This document shows, in pieces, positions 26,025 through 39,727 of a stretch of 64,000 bases of DNA. The notes beneath the pieces were generated by a model. The model saw only the letters and a program-made list of their open reading frames with translations. It was not told where the DNA came from and did not search any database. The translations under genes and the position numbers were made by a program. The DNA comes from Ruania halotolerans. Its GTDB lineage: Bacteria; Actinomycetota; Actinomycetes; Actinomycetales; Beutenbergiaceae. Each line of letters begins with the position of its first letter. The first letter of the stretch is position 1. The stretch covers positions 3,297,380-3,361,379 of the forward strand of contig NZ_CP088017.1 in NCBI RefSeq assembly GCF_021049285.1, written 5' to 3'.

Positions 26025-26134
26025 AACACCGTTCAGCGACCACACGCTCCATCGACGACGGCAACGCGCACTCCTTCGGCGCGAACTCCGGCAAGCGCAC
26101 CTGGAGTCGGTTCGAGCCACATGTATGCACACGC

Positions 26135-26196
26135 AACAAGGGCCACCGGGTGTGCCCTCACGTTGTGTGGTGGGGGTGTCCCTGGTGGCCCTTGTT
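26135..26196 (-). terminator. rRNA operon terminator hairpin
   Basis: AACAAGGGCCACC (26135-26147) and GGTGGCCCTTGTT (26184-26196) form a perfect 13-bp stem about 10 bases past the 3' end of the 5S gene on the minus strand. The loop is 36 bases with C-rich runs. Position and strength support termination of the rrn transcript. Bases 26025-26134, up to the galE repeats, show no recognisable gene. Confidence 0.75.
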
Positions 26197-26206
26197 GGAA
26201 TGGGTG

Positions 26207-26323
26207 TCCGGCGGTGTCCTACTCTCCCACACCCTCGCGAGTGCAGTACCATCGGCGCTGAGGGGCTTAGCTTCCGGGTTCGGAATGGGACCGGGCGTTT
26301 CCCGCCTCGCTATGGCCGCCGTA
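26207..26323 (-). rRNA. rrf: 5S ribosomal RNA
   Basis: The minus strand reads TTACGGCGGCCATAGCGAGG at the 5' side, has the loop-A/B segment CCCATTCCGAACCCGGAAGC, and ends GGGAGAGTAGGACACCGCCG, a standard actinobacterial 5S of about 117 bases. The termini pair (GGCGG with CCGCC). Ends are accurate to a few bases. Confidence 0.95.
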
Positions 26324-26452
26324 ACTCTATGGAGATATCACACCCACGGGTGTGGGGTGTTGCGGTGTCACCACCCTTTGGTGGTCCCTGTTCCCCGGAT
26401 TGGTGTCCGGGGTTCTGGGACCAGGGGGTGGTGTGCCGGTATCTCGGGAACC

Positions 26453-26466
26453 GCACAGTGGACGCG
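26453..26466 (-). other. 3' strand of the 23S precursor processing stem
   Basis: These 14 bases are perfectly complementary to 29632-29645 on the other side of the 23S gene. The pair would form the long-range precursor stem cut by RNase III. The 5S-23S spacer (26324-26489) has no other recognisable element. Confidence 0.8.
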
Positions 26467-26489
26467 CACATGAATTCTTTGATGTGTGT

Positions 26490-31488
<4,999 letters not shown>

Positions 31489-31780
31489 AAAGCTGAACAG
31501 ACACCCCCAACCAACAAAGACCAAGGGCGCCAACAACCATACGAAAACAAATCCCAGCCAGATGCACACCCCCAACGGAGCAGAAGCGCACACCCAACCA
31601 ATAAAAAACTGGCATCAATCACTACAAACACACTGTTGAGTTCTCAAACAACGAACGCGCACCGCCGGTGCCCAATCCTGGGCTCCCATCCGGGGCTACC
31701 GTCTTTTCCTCGGCCGGATCACTCTACCCGACGTGACGTCCGGTAGCTAGTTGGCCGGTCGATCCCTATCGTACTCAGCA
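31489..31780 (-). promoter_or_regulatory. rRNA operon leader and probable promoter region
   Basis: The leader contains AACACACTGTTG (31627-31638), exactly complementary to 29758-29769, forming the 16S processing stem. A GTTGTTTGAGAAC antitermination-type sequence lies beside it. A -10-like TACGAT is at 31773-31768 on the minus strand and TAGAGT near 31726, but no consensus -35 is evident for either. The exact start of transcription is uncertain. Confidence 0.5.
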
Positions 31781-32104
31781 CGAAAGTTCACGATCCGAGG
31801 GCCACCCTCTCGGGGATCGGCCACCTGGTCGGTGTCCGTTCCTCCCTCACTGGGGCAACGAGTGGAAACATTACGCACCGCCGGGGCCGCGGTCAAATCC
31901 GGCCGGTACGGGTTCCGTGCGGCGGCCGAGCGCACCGGCACAGATCGCAGCAGCGCCCGATATCGTTGGTATTCCGCGCTTCTCGCGCCGCCTTGAGCAC
32001 CCACGAGTTGGCTTGAGCGAGCGTATCGGCAGTCGCTGAGAGCCACACCTGCGACTCAATGTGGTTCAGCACACAGGTGATACCTCGCCCGCGCACCACC
32101 CAGT
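31781..32104. other. Non-coding stretch upstream of the rRNA operon
   Basis: 324 bases with no gene I can support. Several short frames exist but have no recognisable domain, no Shine-Dalgarno and unlike codon use. It may carry upstream elements of the rrn promoter. Confidence 0.5.
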
Positions 32105-32243
32105 CCGCGACACCTGGTCGTGACCTCTCCCGCGCTGCCGGGAGAGCAGTCAGGGGTATCGGGCGGCCACACCCGGCCCGCGACACCTTGTCGTGACGCT
32201 TTCCGCGCTGCCGGGAGAGCGGTCAGGGGTATCGGGCGGCCAC
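32105..32243. repeat. Duplicated 66-bp element with internal hairpin
   Basis: Copies at 32105-32170 and 32178-32243 differ at only a few positions. The first contains a perfect 8-bp hairpin CTCTCCCG/CGGGAGAG (32125-32146, loop CGCTGC); in the second copy one arm is mutated. The copies sit between glmM and the rRNA operon. It may be a dispersed intergenic repeat; no coding potential is convincing. Confidence 0.8.
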
Positions 32244-32344
32244 CACGCTCTACGCGGTCGGTATCGATCCAGCAACTGCGAGATGCCTCAGGTCGCCCTG
32301 TGAGCAGCTCGCGCCGGGCGCCGGGCATCGGGCGTCGAGCTAGC

Positions 32345-32449
32345 GCTGGCGGCTGGCTGCTGGCGGCTGGCGGCTGGCTGCTGGCGGCTGGCGGCTGGCT
32401 GCTGGCGGCTGGCGGCTGGCGGCTGGCGGCTGGCGGCTGGCGGCTGGCG
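32345..32449. repeat. Fifteen tandem copies of the heptamer GCTGGC(G/T)
   Basis: Bases 32345-32449 are 15 uninterrupted 7-mers. The last base alternates G,T,G,G,T,G,G,T and then G seven times, giving a 21-base higher-order period in the first half. The array ends 9 bases past the glmM stop. Arrays of this kind are unstable by replication slippage. Confidence 0.95.
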
Positions 32450-32458
32450 GCGTGAGGA

Positions 32459-33811
32459 TCAGTGCAGAGGGAGTTCTCTACTCACGACTTCGGCGAGAGC
32501 ATGAGCTTCCAGATCAGCTTGATCCTGCGTTGCCGCCTCCACCATCACCCGGACGAGCGGCTCAGTTCCCGAGGGACGCAGGAGCACTCGTCCGCTGTCT
32601 CCCAAGCGCGCTTCGGCAGCTTCCACCGCCGCGGTCACCTCGGGATCGGTCGCGACCCGCGCCTTGTCCACGCCGCGCACATTGACCAGCACCTGCGGAA
32701 GTCGCGTCATCACCGAAGCCAGCGATGCCAAGGTCCGGCCGGTCTGCGCAACGCGGGCGGCCAGATGCAGGGCACTCAGCACACCGTCACCCGTGGTCGC
32801 GTGTTCAGCGAGGATGATGTGGCCCGATTGCTCTCCGCCGAGCGAGTAACCACCGTGACGCATCCGCTCGAGCACGTACCGGTCTCCCACTCCGGTTTGC
32901 ACCACCTCGATCCCCGCCTCCTTCATCGCAAGGGAGAGCCCGAGGTTGCTCATCACCGTCACCACGAGGGTGCTCTCAGCCAACGCGCCGGCCTCGTCCA
33001 TTGCGACGGCGAGGATCCCCATGATCTGGTCGCCATCGACGAGCGCGCCTGTGTGATCAACTGCCAGGCACCGGTCAGCATCGCCGTCGAATGCCACCCC
33101 GAAGTCCGCTTCGGAAGCCACGGTGACGGCTTGAAGCTGCTCGGGGTGGGTCGAGCCACACTTCTCGTTGATGTTTCGCCCGTCCGGTGATGCGTTGATC
33201 ACCACCACATCCGCACCCGCTGCACGCAGCGCCGCCGGGCCTACGTCGCTGGCCGCTCCGTTCGCGCAGTCGACGGCGATGCGCAGGCCGGTGAGGTCGG
33301 TATCGATACTGCCGAGAAGGTGCTCGACGTAGGCATCACCAGCCGAGCCGCGGTTGATGGTCACGCGACCCACGTCGCCACCGGTGGGCAGATCCCATTC
33401 CGTGTCGAGGTGGGACTCGATAGCGTCCTCGATGACGTCGTCGAGCTTCATCCCCCCGCGTGCGAAGAACTTGATCCCGTTGTCGGGCATCGCGTTGTGT
33501 GACGCCGAGATCATCACGGCCAGATCCACGCCTTCGGCCCCGGTGAGATGGGCCACCGCCGGCGTGGGCAGCACGCCGAGGTCCTCGGTGTCCACGCCCG
33601 AACTAGCCAACCCGGCGATCACAGCAGCCGAAAGGAACTGCCCAGATACCCGGGGATCGCGGCCCACGATCGCCCGGGGGCGGTGGCCATCGAACAGACC
33701 GCGTTCAGCGACGACGTGTGCGGCCGCGGCTCCCAGGCGAAGCGCCAGCGACGCCGTCACCTCTCGATTGGCGAGTCCACGCACTCCATCGGTTCCAAAC
33801 AGTCGAGCCAC
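32459..33811 (-). CDS. glmM: Phosphoglucosamine mutase
   Basis: The 450-residue enzyme begins [11 protein letters not shown] after the initiator and has the phosphoserine loop ISASHN with Ser104. It also has the metal-binding DGDADR motif ([12 protein letters not shown]) and the C-terminal [15 protein letters not shown]. It converts glucosamine-6-phosphate, the GlmS product, to glucosamine-1-phosphate for UDP-GlcNAc synthesis. I chose GTG 33811 since the conserved N-terminus starts there and AGAGGGG precedes it. The rplM-rpsI-glmM order is conserved in actinobacteria, but a strong hairpin separates rpsI from glmM, so it may have its own promoter. Confidence 0.96.
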   Translation of the reverse strand: MARLFGTDGVRGLANREVTASLALRLGAAAAHVVAERGLFDGHRPRAIVGRDPRVSGQFLSAAVIAGLASSGVDTEDLGVLPTPAVAHLTGAEGVDLAVMISASHNAMPDNGIKFFARGGMKLDDVIEDAIESHLDTEWDLPTGGDVGRVTINRGSAGDAYVEHLLGSIDTDLTGLRIAVDCANGAASDVGPAALRAAGADVVVINASPDGRNINEKCGSTHPEQLQAVTVASEADFGVAFDGDADRCLAVDHTGALVDGDQIMGILAVAMDEAGALAESTLVVTVMSNLGLSLAMKEAGIEVVQTGVGDRYVLERMRHGGYSLGGEQSGHIILAEHATTGDGVLSALHLAARVAQTGRTLASLASVMTRLPQVLVNVRGVDKARVATDPEVTAAVEAAEARLGDSGRVLLRPSGTEPLVRVMVEAATQDQADLEAHALAEVVSRELPLH

Positions 33812-33860
33812 CAGCGGGCCCCTCTCATCTCGTCCCCTGCACACGCAGGTAATACGCGTT

Positions 33861-33896
33861 CGGCCCCGAACAACCATGCACGGTTGCTCGGGGCCG
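33861..33896 (-). terminator. Strong hairpin between rpsI and glmM
   Basis: CGGCCCCGAACAACC (33861-33875) and GGTTGCTCGGGGCCG (33882-33896) pair over 14 of 15 positions with a 6-base loop, 12 bases past the rpsI stop. No U-run follows. It likely ends or attenuates the rplM-rpsI transcript. Confidence 0.75.
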
Positions 33897-33908
33897 ATGG
33901 GCAGCGCG

Positions 33909-34400
33909 TCAGCGCTTGGAGTACTGCGGGGCCTTTCGGGCCTTCTTCAGACCTGCCTTCTTGCGCTCGGTCACCCGAGCGTCACGGGTCAGGAAACCGG
34001 CCCGCTTCAGCGCCGCGCGGTTGGAGTCGGTGTCGATCTCGTTCAGCGCACGGGCGATCGCGAGACGAAGTGCACCGGCCTGGCCGGAGACGCCTCCGCC
34101 GTCGATCCGTGCGACGACATCAAAGCGGCCCTCGAGGTCGAGCAGGGTGAACGGCGAGTTCACCAGCTGCTGGTGCAACTTGTTGGGGAAGTACTCCTCC
34201 AGTGCGCGCCCGTTCACCGTCCAGGTGCCGGTGCCCGGCACCAGACGTGCTCGGGCGATGGCCTCCTTCCGGCGGCCCAGGGCCTGTCCGGGGGCGGTCA
34301 GCGAACTACCGCCGCCAGTGACCGGCGCGGTGCTCTCAGAGGTGTACGTGCTCGGGGTTTCGCCCTCGAGCTCGTCGATCTCGGCAGTGGTTTCGGACAC
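33909..34400 (-). CDS. rpsI: 30S ribosomal protein S9
   Basis: The 163-residue protein has the S9 core from [17 protein letters not shown] (about residue 42) to the basic C-terminus [12 protein letters not shown], whose last Lys-Arg contacts P-site tRNA. An acidic, Ser/Thr-rich N-terminal extension of about 40 residues is present, as in many actinobacteria. It follows rplM by 38 bases and is co-transcribed with it. Confidence 0.97.
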   Translation of the reverse strand: MSETTAEIDELEGETPSTYTSESTAPVTGGGSSLTAPGQALGRRKEAIARARLVPGTGTWTVNGRALEEYFPNKLHQQLVNSPFTLLDLEGRFDVVARIDGGGVSGQAGALRLAIARALNEIDTDSNRAALKRAGFLTRDARVTERKKAGLKKARKAPQYSKR

Positions 34401-34438
34401 GGTTCTCCTCAGTTCAGTGTTCGCGTCAGTCCGCCGCG

Positions 34439-34882
34439 TTACTGCGCGACCTGGGTGATATCGAAGGTCTCGGGCTTCTGCGCACCATGCGGGTGCTCGG
34501 CACCGGTGTAGACCTTGAGCTTGCGCAACTGGGCCCGGCCCAGACGCGTCTTGGGGATCATTCCCCGGATCGCCTTCTCCACGGCACGCTCGGGGTGCTT
34601 CTCGAGGAGCTCGACGTAGTTGGTCGCCTTGAGCCCGCCCGGGTAGCCCGAGTGCCGGTAAGCGATCTTCTGCTCCCGCTTCGCGCCTGTGAGCGCGACC
34701 TTCTCCGCGTTGACGACGATGACGAAGTCACCACCGTCCACATGCGGGGCGAAGGTGGGCTTGTGCTTGCCACGCAACACAGTGGCAACGTGGCTCGCCA
34801 ATCGCCCGAGCACCACGTCGGTAGCGTCGATGACGTACCAGGTGGCCTCGGTGTCGCCGGGCTTAGGGGTGTACGTACGCAC
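34439..34882 (-). CDS. rplM: 50S ribosomal protein L13
   Basis: The 147-residue protein starts [19 protein letters not shown] and contains [27 protein letters not shown] and [10 protein letters not shown], all L13 hallmarks. GTG 34882 is the start; the frame remains open upstream but without L13 sequence. A promoter is placed at 35058-35087, giving a leader of about 170 bases that could host autogenous control. Confidence 0.97.
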   Translation of the reverse strand: MRTYTPKPGDTEATWYVIDATDVVLGRLASHVATVLRGKHKPTFAPHVDGGDFVIVVNAEKVALTGAKREQKIAYRHSGYPGGLKATNYVELLEKHPERAVEKAIRGMIPKTRLGRAQLRKLKVYTGAEHPHGAQKPETFDITQVAQ

Positions 34883-35057
34883 GGTCGTAGCCTTCGTTTC
34901 TCTGCTGGTCTGCGGGGGACGTGCTCTCCTGCGCGGCGTACGCGCGAGAGTCAACCGGCCCCTCTGGTCACTTCTACGGTGGTGAGCGTCTGCGGAGGTA
35001 CCCGGCGCGGTGAGTGGGAGGCACCGACCAGCGAGCATAGACGCACAACGACTCATA
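34883..35057 (-). other. rplM leader region
   Basis: About 170 bases from the predicted start of transcription to the rplM GTG. I see no defined riboswitch. Ribosomal-protein leaders often bind their own protein, which a fold prediction could examine. The other strand holds the upstream region of the DUF5709 gene. Confidence 0.4.
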
Positions 35058-35087
35058 AGAGTACTGTGCGCCGCCCGGTGCGGTCAA
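35058..35087 (-). promoter_or_regulatory. rplM-rpsI promoter (TTGACC-18-TACTCT)
   Basis: On the minus strand TTGACC (35087-35082) and TACTCT (35063-35058) are separated by 18 bases, close to the housekeeping sigma consensus. It is the best canonical promoter I see in the window. Confidence 0.65.
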
Positions 35088-35182
35088 AGCCTGTGGAGCA
35101 GCTCCGCGCGCGATCTTCGTCACTCCTGTGCATGTTCGCCACCCACCGTGCACCTCACCGACCTGCGTGCAAGTGTAGAGCG

Positions 35183-35578
35183 ATGAACTCGACGGACGAT
35201 CCCGGCAATGCACCGGAGCCCGACTCCAACCAGCTGCCCCTGGAGGACACCCTGGTGGATCGAGGCGTTGACGACATCCTGGACGAGGGCTATTCCCCGC
35301 CAGACTGGCCGCACAGCCATCGGTGGGGTGAGACGAGCCTGGAAGAGGCGGAGGGCGAGCCGTTCGAGGAGCGCCTCGCCCAGGAGCTGCCCGACGACGC
35401 ACCGAACAGGCAACCCGACCGAGCCGGCCGACTGGCAGCCGACGAGGACGGCGAAGCGATCGAGGTCGGCGTGGCCGGCGGCGGCGCAGGTGCTGAAGAA
35501 GCCGCGATGCACATCACCGACGGCACGGGCACGTCCGCCGATCAGGACGATCAGGACGGCCAGTCCGAGCAGGTCTGA
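35183..35578 (+). CDS. DUF5709 domain-containing protein
   Basis: The 131-residue acidic protein has the pattern GVDDILDEGYSPPDWP, HRWGETSLEEAEGEPFEERLAQELPD and a C-terminal AGRLAADEDG segment, which I recognise as the actinobacterial DUF5709 family. It has no membrane segment or signal peptide and is probably mostly disordered; its function is unknown. I start it at ATG 35183, with AAGTGT six bases upstream; a longer in-frame extension would run through the rplM gene and is not credible. It is convergent with truA. Confidence 0.75.
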   Translation: MNSTDDPGNAPEPDSNQLPLEDTLVDRGVDDILDEGYSPPDWPHSHRWGETSLEEAEGEPFEERLAQELPDDAPNRQPDRAGRLAADEDGEAIEVGVAGGGAGAEEAAMHITDGTGTSADQDDQDGQSEQV

Positions 35579-35655
35579 CGATCCGTCGGCCTTCCCGAGG
35601 ACGGGCAACCCGGCATCGAGACAAGTCGCCCGGCATCGCGCACGACGTCAGGACC

Positions 35656-36561
35656 TCACGATGGCCCGAGAGTGCGCACCGACCGCGCCATGCGGGCGCG
35701 CGTGGCGAGCGCCGCGTCGTCCGGGTACCGCACCTCTTCCAGCACGAGGCCTCGTGCCGGTGCCACGCCGACGGCCGGCTCCCGGACGCCACCGCGCAGA
35801 ACCTGCGCCGGCCAGGACACGTCACGTCTGCCTTCCCCGACGGCGAGGCTCGCCCCGACCAGCGCCCGCACCATGGAGTGACAGAAGGCGTCCGCGCGCA
35901 CATGCGCGACGGCCAGTCCATCCTCTCCTCGGGACCACCCGAACTCCTGCAACGTTCGGATCGTCGTCGCCCCCGCCCGCGGACGGCAGTACGCGGCGAA
36001 GTCATGCTCACCGAGCACCAGTTGCGCACCCAGATCCATGGCGCGTACATCGAGTGGGCGCCGATGCCAGGTCACCCACGCACGAGTAAGCGGATCCCTG
36101 CGCCCGGGCTCGTCAGCGATACGGTACGCGTACCTCCGCCACAACGCTGAGAAGCGTGCGTCGAATCCTTCGGCAGCCGGCTCGGCGCGAGAGACCACGA
36201 TGTCCCCGGGCAGGACTGCCCCGAGCCGGCGTACTAGGGCAACACCGGGAGGGCGATCGCTGCGGCCAGGGGTAGCGGCCCACGCGGGCTCCGGAATGTC
36301 CACGTGGGCGACCTGACCACGCGCGTGCACCCCGGCGTCGGTACGTCCGGCCACGGTGAGTGCGACTACTGGCAATCGCAGGACCCGCGCCACACCTGCG
36401 GCGAGCTCTCCTTCGACCGTGCGCCGTCCCGGCTGCTTGGCCCATCCCGAGAACGCGGTGCCGTCGTAACTGAGGTCGAGGCGGACGCGGACAGTAGGCG
36501 AGTCCGAATGCTGAAGTTGCTGAGGGCTGACCGCTGCCCCGGCTCTGGTGTGGTCAGGCAC
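35656..36561 (-). CDS. truA: tRNA pseudouridine(38-40) synthase TruA
   Basis: The 301-residue enzyme has the catalytic Asp in [15 protein letters not shown]. It also has [27 protein letters not shown] at the N-terminus, [16 protein letters not shown], and [20 protein letters not shown] near the end. It isomerises uridines 38-40 of the tRNA anticodon arm. I chose GTG 36561: the upstream frame overlaps the divergent ROK gene and lacks TruA sequence. In most actinobacteria truA directly follows rplQ; here 16.7 kb of other genes separate them. Confidence 0.94.
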   Translation of the reverse strand: MPDHTRAGAAVSPQQLQHSDSPTVRVRLDLSYDGTAFSGWAKQPGRRTVEGELAAGVARVLRLPVVALTVAGRTDAGVHARGQVAHVDIPEPAWAATPGRSDRPPGVALVRRLGAVLPGDIVVSRAEPAAEGFDARFSALWRRYAYRIADEPGRRDPLTRAWVTWHRRPLDVRAMDLGAQLVLGEHDFAAYCRPRAGATTIRTLQEFGWSRGEDGLAVAHVRADAFCHSMVRALVGASLAVGEGRRDVSWPAQVLRGGVREPAVGVAPARGLVLEEVRYPDDAALATRARMARSVRTLGPS

Positions 36562-36600
36562 AGCCCTAGTCCACCACAACCCGAGGCTCGTGCGGTGGCG

Positions 36601-36616
36601 TAAAGTCCCAGACGTG
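36601..36616 (+). promoter_or_regulatory. Leaderless promoter of the ROK kinase gene (-10 TAAAGT)
   Basis: TAAAGT at 36601-36606 is followed by seven bases and the GTG start at 36614, the spacing expected when transcription begins at the start codon. No Shine-Dalgarno is present. Confidence 0.5.
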
Positions 36617-37372
36617 CATGAGACTCCTACCACCTTGGCCGTCGACTGCGGCGGCGGAGGCGTGAAGGCCTCCGTGCTGGATGCAGCGGGCACCATGCAC
36701 GCCCAGCCGGTCCGAGCCGTCACACCGTACCCATTGCCGCCGCAGCGGCTGGTGGACCTGATCGCCGACCTCGCCGACCGCCTCCCCCCGGCCGGCCGCG
36801 TCAGCGTCGGTATGCCCGGAATGATCCGGCACGGCGTCGTGGTGGCCACGCCGCACTACGTGACCAAAGCAGGGCCGCGAACCCGGGTACTACCGGAACT
36901 ACAGGAAGCCTGGGCCGGCTTCGACATGCGGGCTACGCTCGAGCGGCGACTCGCAGTGCCGGTGCTGGTGCTCAATGACGCGGAGGTCCATGGCGCCGGC
37001 GTGATCGCCGGTGCCGGCCTGGAACTGATGCTCACGTTCGGCACGGGCCTGGGCAACGCGGTGTTCGACGGCGGCGTGCTCGCCCCCCACCAGGAGCTCT
37101 CGCAGGGGCCGGTGCGCTGGGGCCTGACCTACGACGAGTACGTCGGCGAGCACGAGCGGCTCCGGCTGGGGGATGCGATGTGGTCACGGCGGATCCGGCG
37201 AGTGGTGGAGGCGCTGCGACCGGTGTACCTGTGGGACCGCTTGTACCTCGGCGGCGGGAACTCCCGCCGGCTCACGCCGCAGGTGGTCGAACGACTCGGG
37301 GACGATGTGGTGATCGTGCCGAACAGCGCCGGGATCATCGGAGGGGTTCGCGCCTGGTCGCTGCGGGTCTGA
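36614..37372 (+). CDS. ROK-family sugar kinase, polyphosphate-glucokinase-like
   Basis: The 252-residue protein has the phosphate-1 loop [16 protein letters not shown], the catalytic-type Asp in [13 protein letters not shown], and the phosphate-2 loop [22 protein letters not shown] lies near the C-terminus. The absence of the CxCG zinc motif and the short length fit the actinobacterial polyphosphate/ATP glucokinase group rather than the NagC group. It likely makes a hexose-6-phosphate that can feed the glycan genes next to it. The first Gly-rich loop reads CGGGG instead of the usual IGGS/T, so substrate or donor may differ. It converges with the flippase. Confidence 0.8.
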   Translation: MHETPTTLAVDCGGGGVKASVLDAAGTMHAQPVRAVTPYPLPPQRLVDLIADLADRLPPAGRVSVGMPGMIRHGVVVATPHYVTKAGPRTRVLPELQEAWAGFDMRATLERRLAVPVLVLNDAEVHGAGVIAGAGLELMLTFGTGLGNAVFDGGVLAPHQELSQGPVRWGLTYDEYVGEHERLRLGDAMWSRRIRRVVEALRPVYLWDRLYLGGGNSRRLTPQVVERLGDDVVIVPNSAGIIGGVRAWSLRV

Positions 37373-37388
37373 TCGTGCTCAACGATCA
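37370..37388. terminator. Bidirectional hairpin containing both stop codons of convergent genes
   Basis: TGATCGT (37370-37376) and ACGATCA (37382-37388) form a perfect 7-bp stem with loop GCTCA. The first three bases are the ROK gene stop and the last three are the flippase stop, so one short palindrome closes both genes. Confidence 0.55.
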
Positions 37389-38921
37389 CGCACCGGTTCC
37401 CTGCCCTCGACCCCTGCGCCACAGATCGACGTTGAGCCTGCGACGATCGAGAGCACACCACCCCACCAGCAATCCACCTCCGACGATGATCGTGAGAGCC
37501 AGAGCGATCGGGTCGTCACGGCCCAGCAACGCCTGGACTGCGGCGGCGGTACCTCCCACGGTGAGCACTGGGACGGCGAGGGCGTAGCCGACCGATCGTG
37601 GCTCGATCCGCACCCCCACGAGCAGCCGTACCTCGATCGCGGCGAGCAAGGCATCGACCATCATGCTCAGCGCCCACGCCAAGGCGGCACCGATGATCCC
37701 GATCACCGGCACGAGGACGAGATTCCCGATGATGTTCAGGACCAGCGCGACCAGCTTGTTCAGCGCCGCCCACCCGCTGTGCCCACTCATCAGCAAGACG
37801 GAGTGGATGTTCCCCGCGGCCATGGTGATCACCGATCCGAGTGCGAGCACGGCCAGGGCATCGGACCCGGCGACGAAGCCGGGTCCGAGCCAGCCAAGAA
37901 CGGTGGGCGCGAAAACACCAAGCGTGATGTAGATCGGCGTGCTGAGCAGCACCAGCCACATCGCGGCTACACGGTAGAGACTCTGCACCTGCGCGACGTT
38001 CCCCTCAAACATGAAGTGGCTGAAACGCGGTGACACGACCACGCGAATTGCCGTATCGACAATCAGACCGGCCGCGATCAGCCGGCTCGCCCCGCCGTAC
38101 ACGCCTGCTGCGGCCGTCCCGGCGAGGATGCCGACCAGGACGACGTCCAGCCATAACACCGACTGCTCGAGCCCCACTGCGAGTGTGCGCGGGACCGCGA
38201 ACCGCACCATGGCGCTCGTGCGTTGCCGGGTCGGCCACCAGCGCCGCGGCTGATCGGGTTGCTCGAGAGCGCTTACCTGCCGCACGAGGACGAGCACGGC
38301 TGCGATCATCCCGAAGGTGAGAGGCACCGCCCAGGCGCCCACAGCGATGCTGGCTGCACCTCCGAGCAGCCCGATCACGGCCACCAGGACCGGTCGCGCC
38401 ACGGGGACTGCGACGCTGCCCACCAGCACGAACGGAAGGACGCCACCGAGGCCGCGGGTACCGGCCAGTGCGACCGTCATGACGGCACCGGGTGCAACGA
38501 ACCAGGCGAGGAGGCGCAATGCCGAGACCAGCTCCTCGCCCTCCGGCCCGGCGACAAAGGGAGCGACGATCGCCAGCAGGAGGCCCCCGAGCGCTCCCGC
38601 CAGAACCACGACGACCAGCAGGAACACCAGCGCCCCGCGAGCACCTCCCGGATCGCTCGCGCGCAACCGTGGCATCAACCACACCGCGACTGAGTCCATA
38701 CCGCACTTGGCCAACCCGACGGTAATGGAGAACGCGGCGATCGCCTGCAGCACCACTCCGGCGCCATACTCGCCGAAGGTGCGTGCGATCACGAACGTGA
38801 GCACGAAACCCATCAACGCGTTCAGTGCCGCCCCGCCGAAACTGATCAGCCCGGATCGGGCGAGTAGCCGAGACTCACCGTCGTCAGGGTCTGACGCGGC
38901 CGGCACTTGCTCGGACGTCAT
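37386..38921 (-). CDS. Oligosaccharide flippase family protein (Wzx/MOP superfamily)
   Basis: A polytopic protein of 511 residues with about 12-14 hydrophobic segments and the Wzx-like opening LARSGLISFGGAALNALMGF. In the MOP superfamily such proteins flip undecaprenyl-linked oligosaccharides across the membrane. Two ATGs compete (38927, 38921); GGGAG fits the second best. It lies downstream of the wecG-like and wzz-like genes on the same strand, giving the export half of a Wzy-dependent pathway. The C-terminal tail (RRRLNVDLWRRGRGQ) is basic and cytoplasmic. Confidence 0.87.
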   Translation of the reverse strand: MTSEQVPAASDPDDGESRLLARSGLISFGGAALNALMGFVLTFVIARTFGEYGAGVVLQAIAAFSITVGLAKCGMDSVAVWLMPRLRASDPGGARGALVFLLVVVVLAGALGGLLLAIVAPFVAGPEGEELVSALRLLAWFVAPGAVMTVALAGTRGLGGVLPFVLVGSVAVPVARPVLVAVIGLLGGAASIAVGAWAVPLTFGMIAAVLVLVRQVSALEQPDQPRRWWPTRQRTSAMVRFAVPRTLAVGLEQSVLWLDVVLVGILAGTAAAGVYGGASRLIAAGLIVDTAIRVVVSPRFSHFMFEGNVAQVQSLYRVAAMWLVLLSTPIYITLGVFAPTVLGWLGPGFVAGSDALAVLALGSVITMAAGNIHSVLLMSGHSGWAALNKLVALVLNIIGNLVLVPVIGIIGAALAWALSMMVDALLAAIEVRLLVGVRIEPRSVGYALAVPVLTVGGTAAAVQALLGRDDPIALALTIIVGGGLLVGWCALDRRRLNVDLWRRGRGQGTGA

Positions 38922-38950
38922 CCTCATCTCCCTGACTTGGCCACCCGTGC

Positions 38951-39727
38951 CTACGACGAGCGAATGCGGCGCCCACGGACATACTGCCGAGCAAGTCGAG
39001 CGATGAAGGCGGGGTTGCCCAGAAGGTACCGCCGGGCGACGTGTCCAGGATCAATGAACAGTCTGCCCAACCATTCCAGCCCAGCTCTCGCCATCCACCG
39101 CGGCGGCCGAGCGATACGTCCACTCACGACGTCGAAGAGGCCGCCGCAGGTGAGCATGGCCGACACTTTCAGCCGGGAGCGGTAGGTGTCCACCCACTGC
39201 TGCTGCAGTGGATCGCCGAGCCCGACGAACAGGATGTCCGTACCGAACTCGTTGATCCGAGCGATGACGTCGTCGATCTGATTCGCAGCCACGTACCCGT
39301 GGTGAGCATCGATCCGCGCTGCCGGGGTGCGTTCCACAAGCCGTGCCGCGGCACGTTCGGCGACGCCCGGCTGACCCCCATAGAGAAAGATCCGGTGCCC
39401 TGCTGCCGCCGCGCGATCGACGAGCGGGTGGATGAAATCGGTGGTCGCCACGCGCTCAGGAACGCGCACGCCCAGCAATCGCGCAGCCCAGACGACGGAT
39501 TGACCGTCGGCGTAGGCAAGATCGGCAGCGCACATCCGAGTGCGTAGCTGGAGATCGCGCGCCGCCTGATTGCAGGCATGTGCGTTCACTCCGACGGCGA
39601 GCCGCGCTGGACCGGGTTCGTCGACCCAGGAGAGGACGTGCGAGATGACGTCCTCCTCAGTGACAGCGTCGACCCGGAGGTTCAGCACACGTACGGACTC
39701 CCATGGCGCAGATTCCGGGGTGCTCAT
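38951..39727 (-). CDS. WecG/TagA/CpsF family glycosyltransferase
   Basis: The 258-residue protein shows the family block LAYADGQSVVWAARLLG, RVATTDFIHPLV, FLYGGQPGVAERAAARL and VGLGDPLQQQWVDTYRSRL. WecG and TagA add N-acetylmannosamine-type sugars to a lipid-linked first sugar at the inner face of the membrane. In this locus it is the probable second-step transferase after the polyprenyl sugar transferase. The start overlaps the wzz-like gene by 4 bases (39724-39727). Confidence 0.92.
   Translation of the reverse strand: MSTPESAPWESVRVLNLRVDAVTEEDVISHVLSWVDEPGPARLAVGVNAHACNQAARDLQLRTRMCAADLAYADGQSVVWAARLLGVRVPERVATTDFIHPLVDRAAAAGHRIFLYGGQPGVAERAAARLVERTPAARIDAHHGYVAANQIDDVIARINEFGTDILFVGLGDPLQQQWVDTYRSRLKVSAMLTCGGLFDVVSGRIARPPRWMARAGLEWLGRLFIDPGHVARRYLLGNPAFIARLARQYVRGRRIRSS

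Noticed and set aside
26101-26130. TTCGA-containing segment resembling a tRNA T-loop near the galE repeats
   Set aside because: The flanking bases do not form a 5-bp T-stem and no anticodon or acceptor arms can be drawn.
31747-32328. Several overlapping short minus-strand frames between glmM and the rRNA operon, one of 97 codons (31893-32186)
   Set aside because: No Shine-Dalgarno, no recognisable domain, and parts run through the duplicated 66-bp element; coding is not supported, though a decayed gene fragment cannot be excluded.
32105-32449. Repeat region considered as a CRISPR array
   Set aside because: The heptamers have no spacers and the 66-bp element has only two copies with a 7-base gap; no cas genes are nearby.
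36562-36849. N-terminal extension of truA to an upstream start
   Set aside because: It would overlap the divergent ROK kinase and encodes no TruA-like sequence; GTG 36561 gives the normal length.
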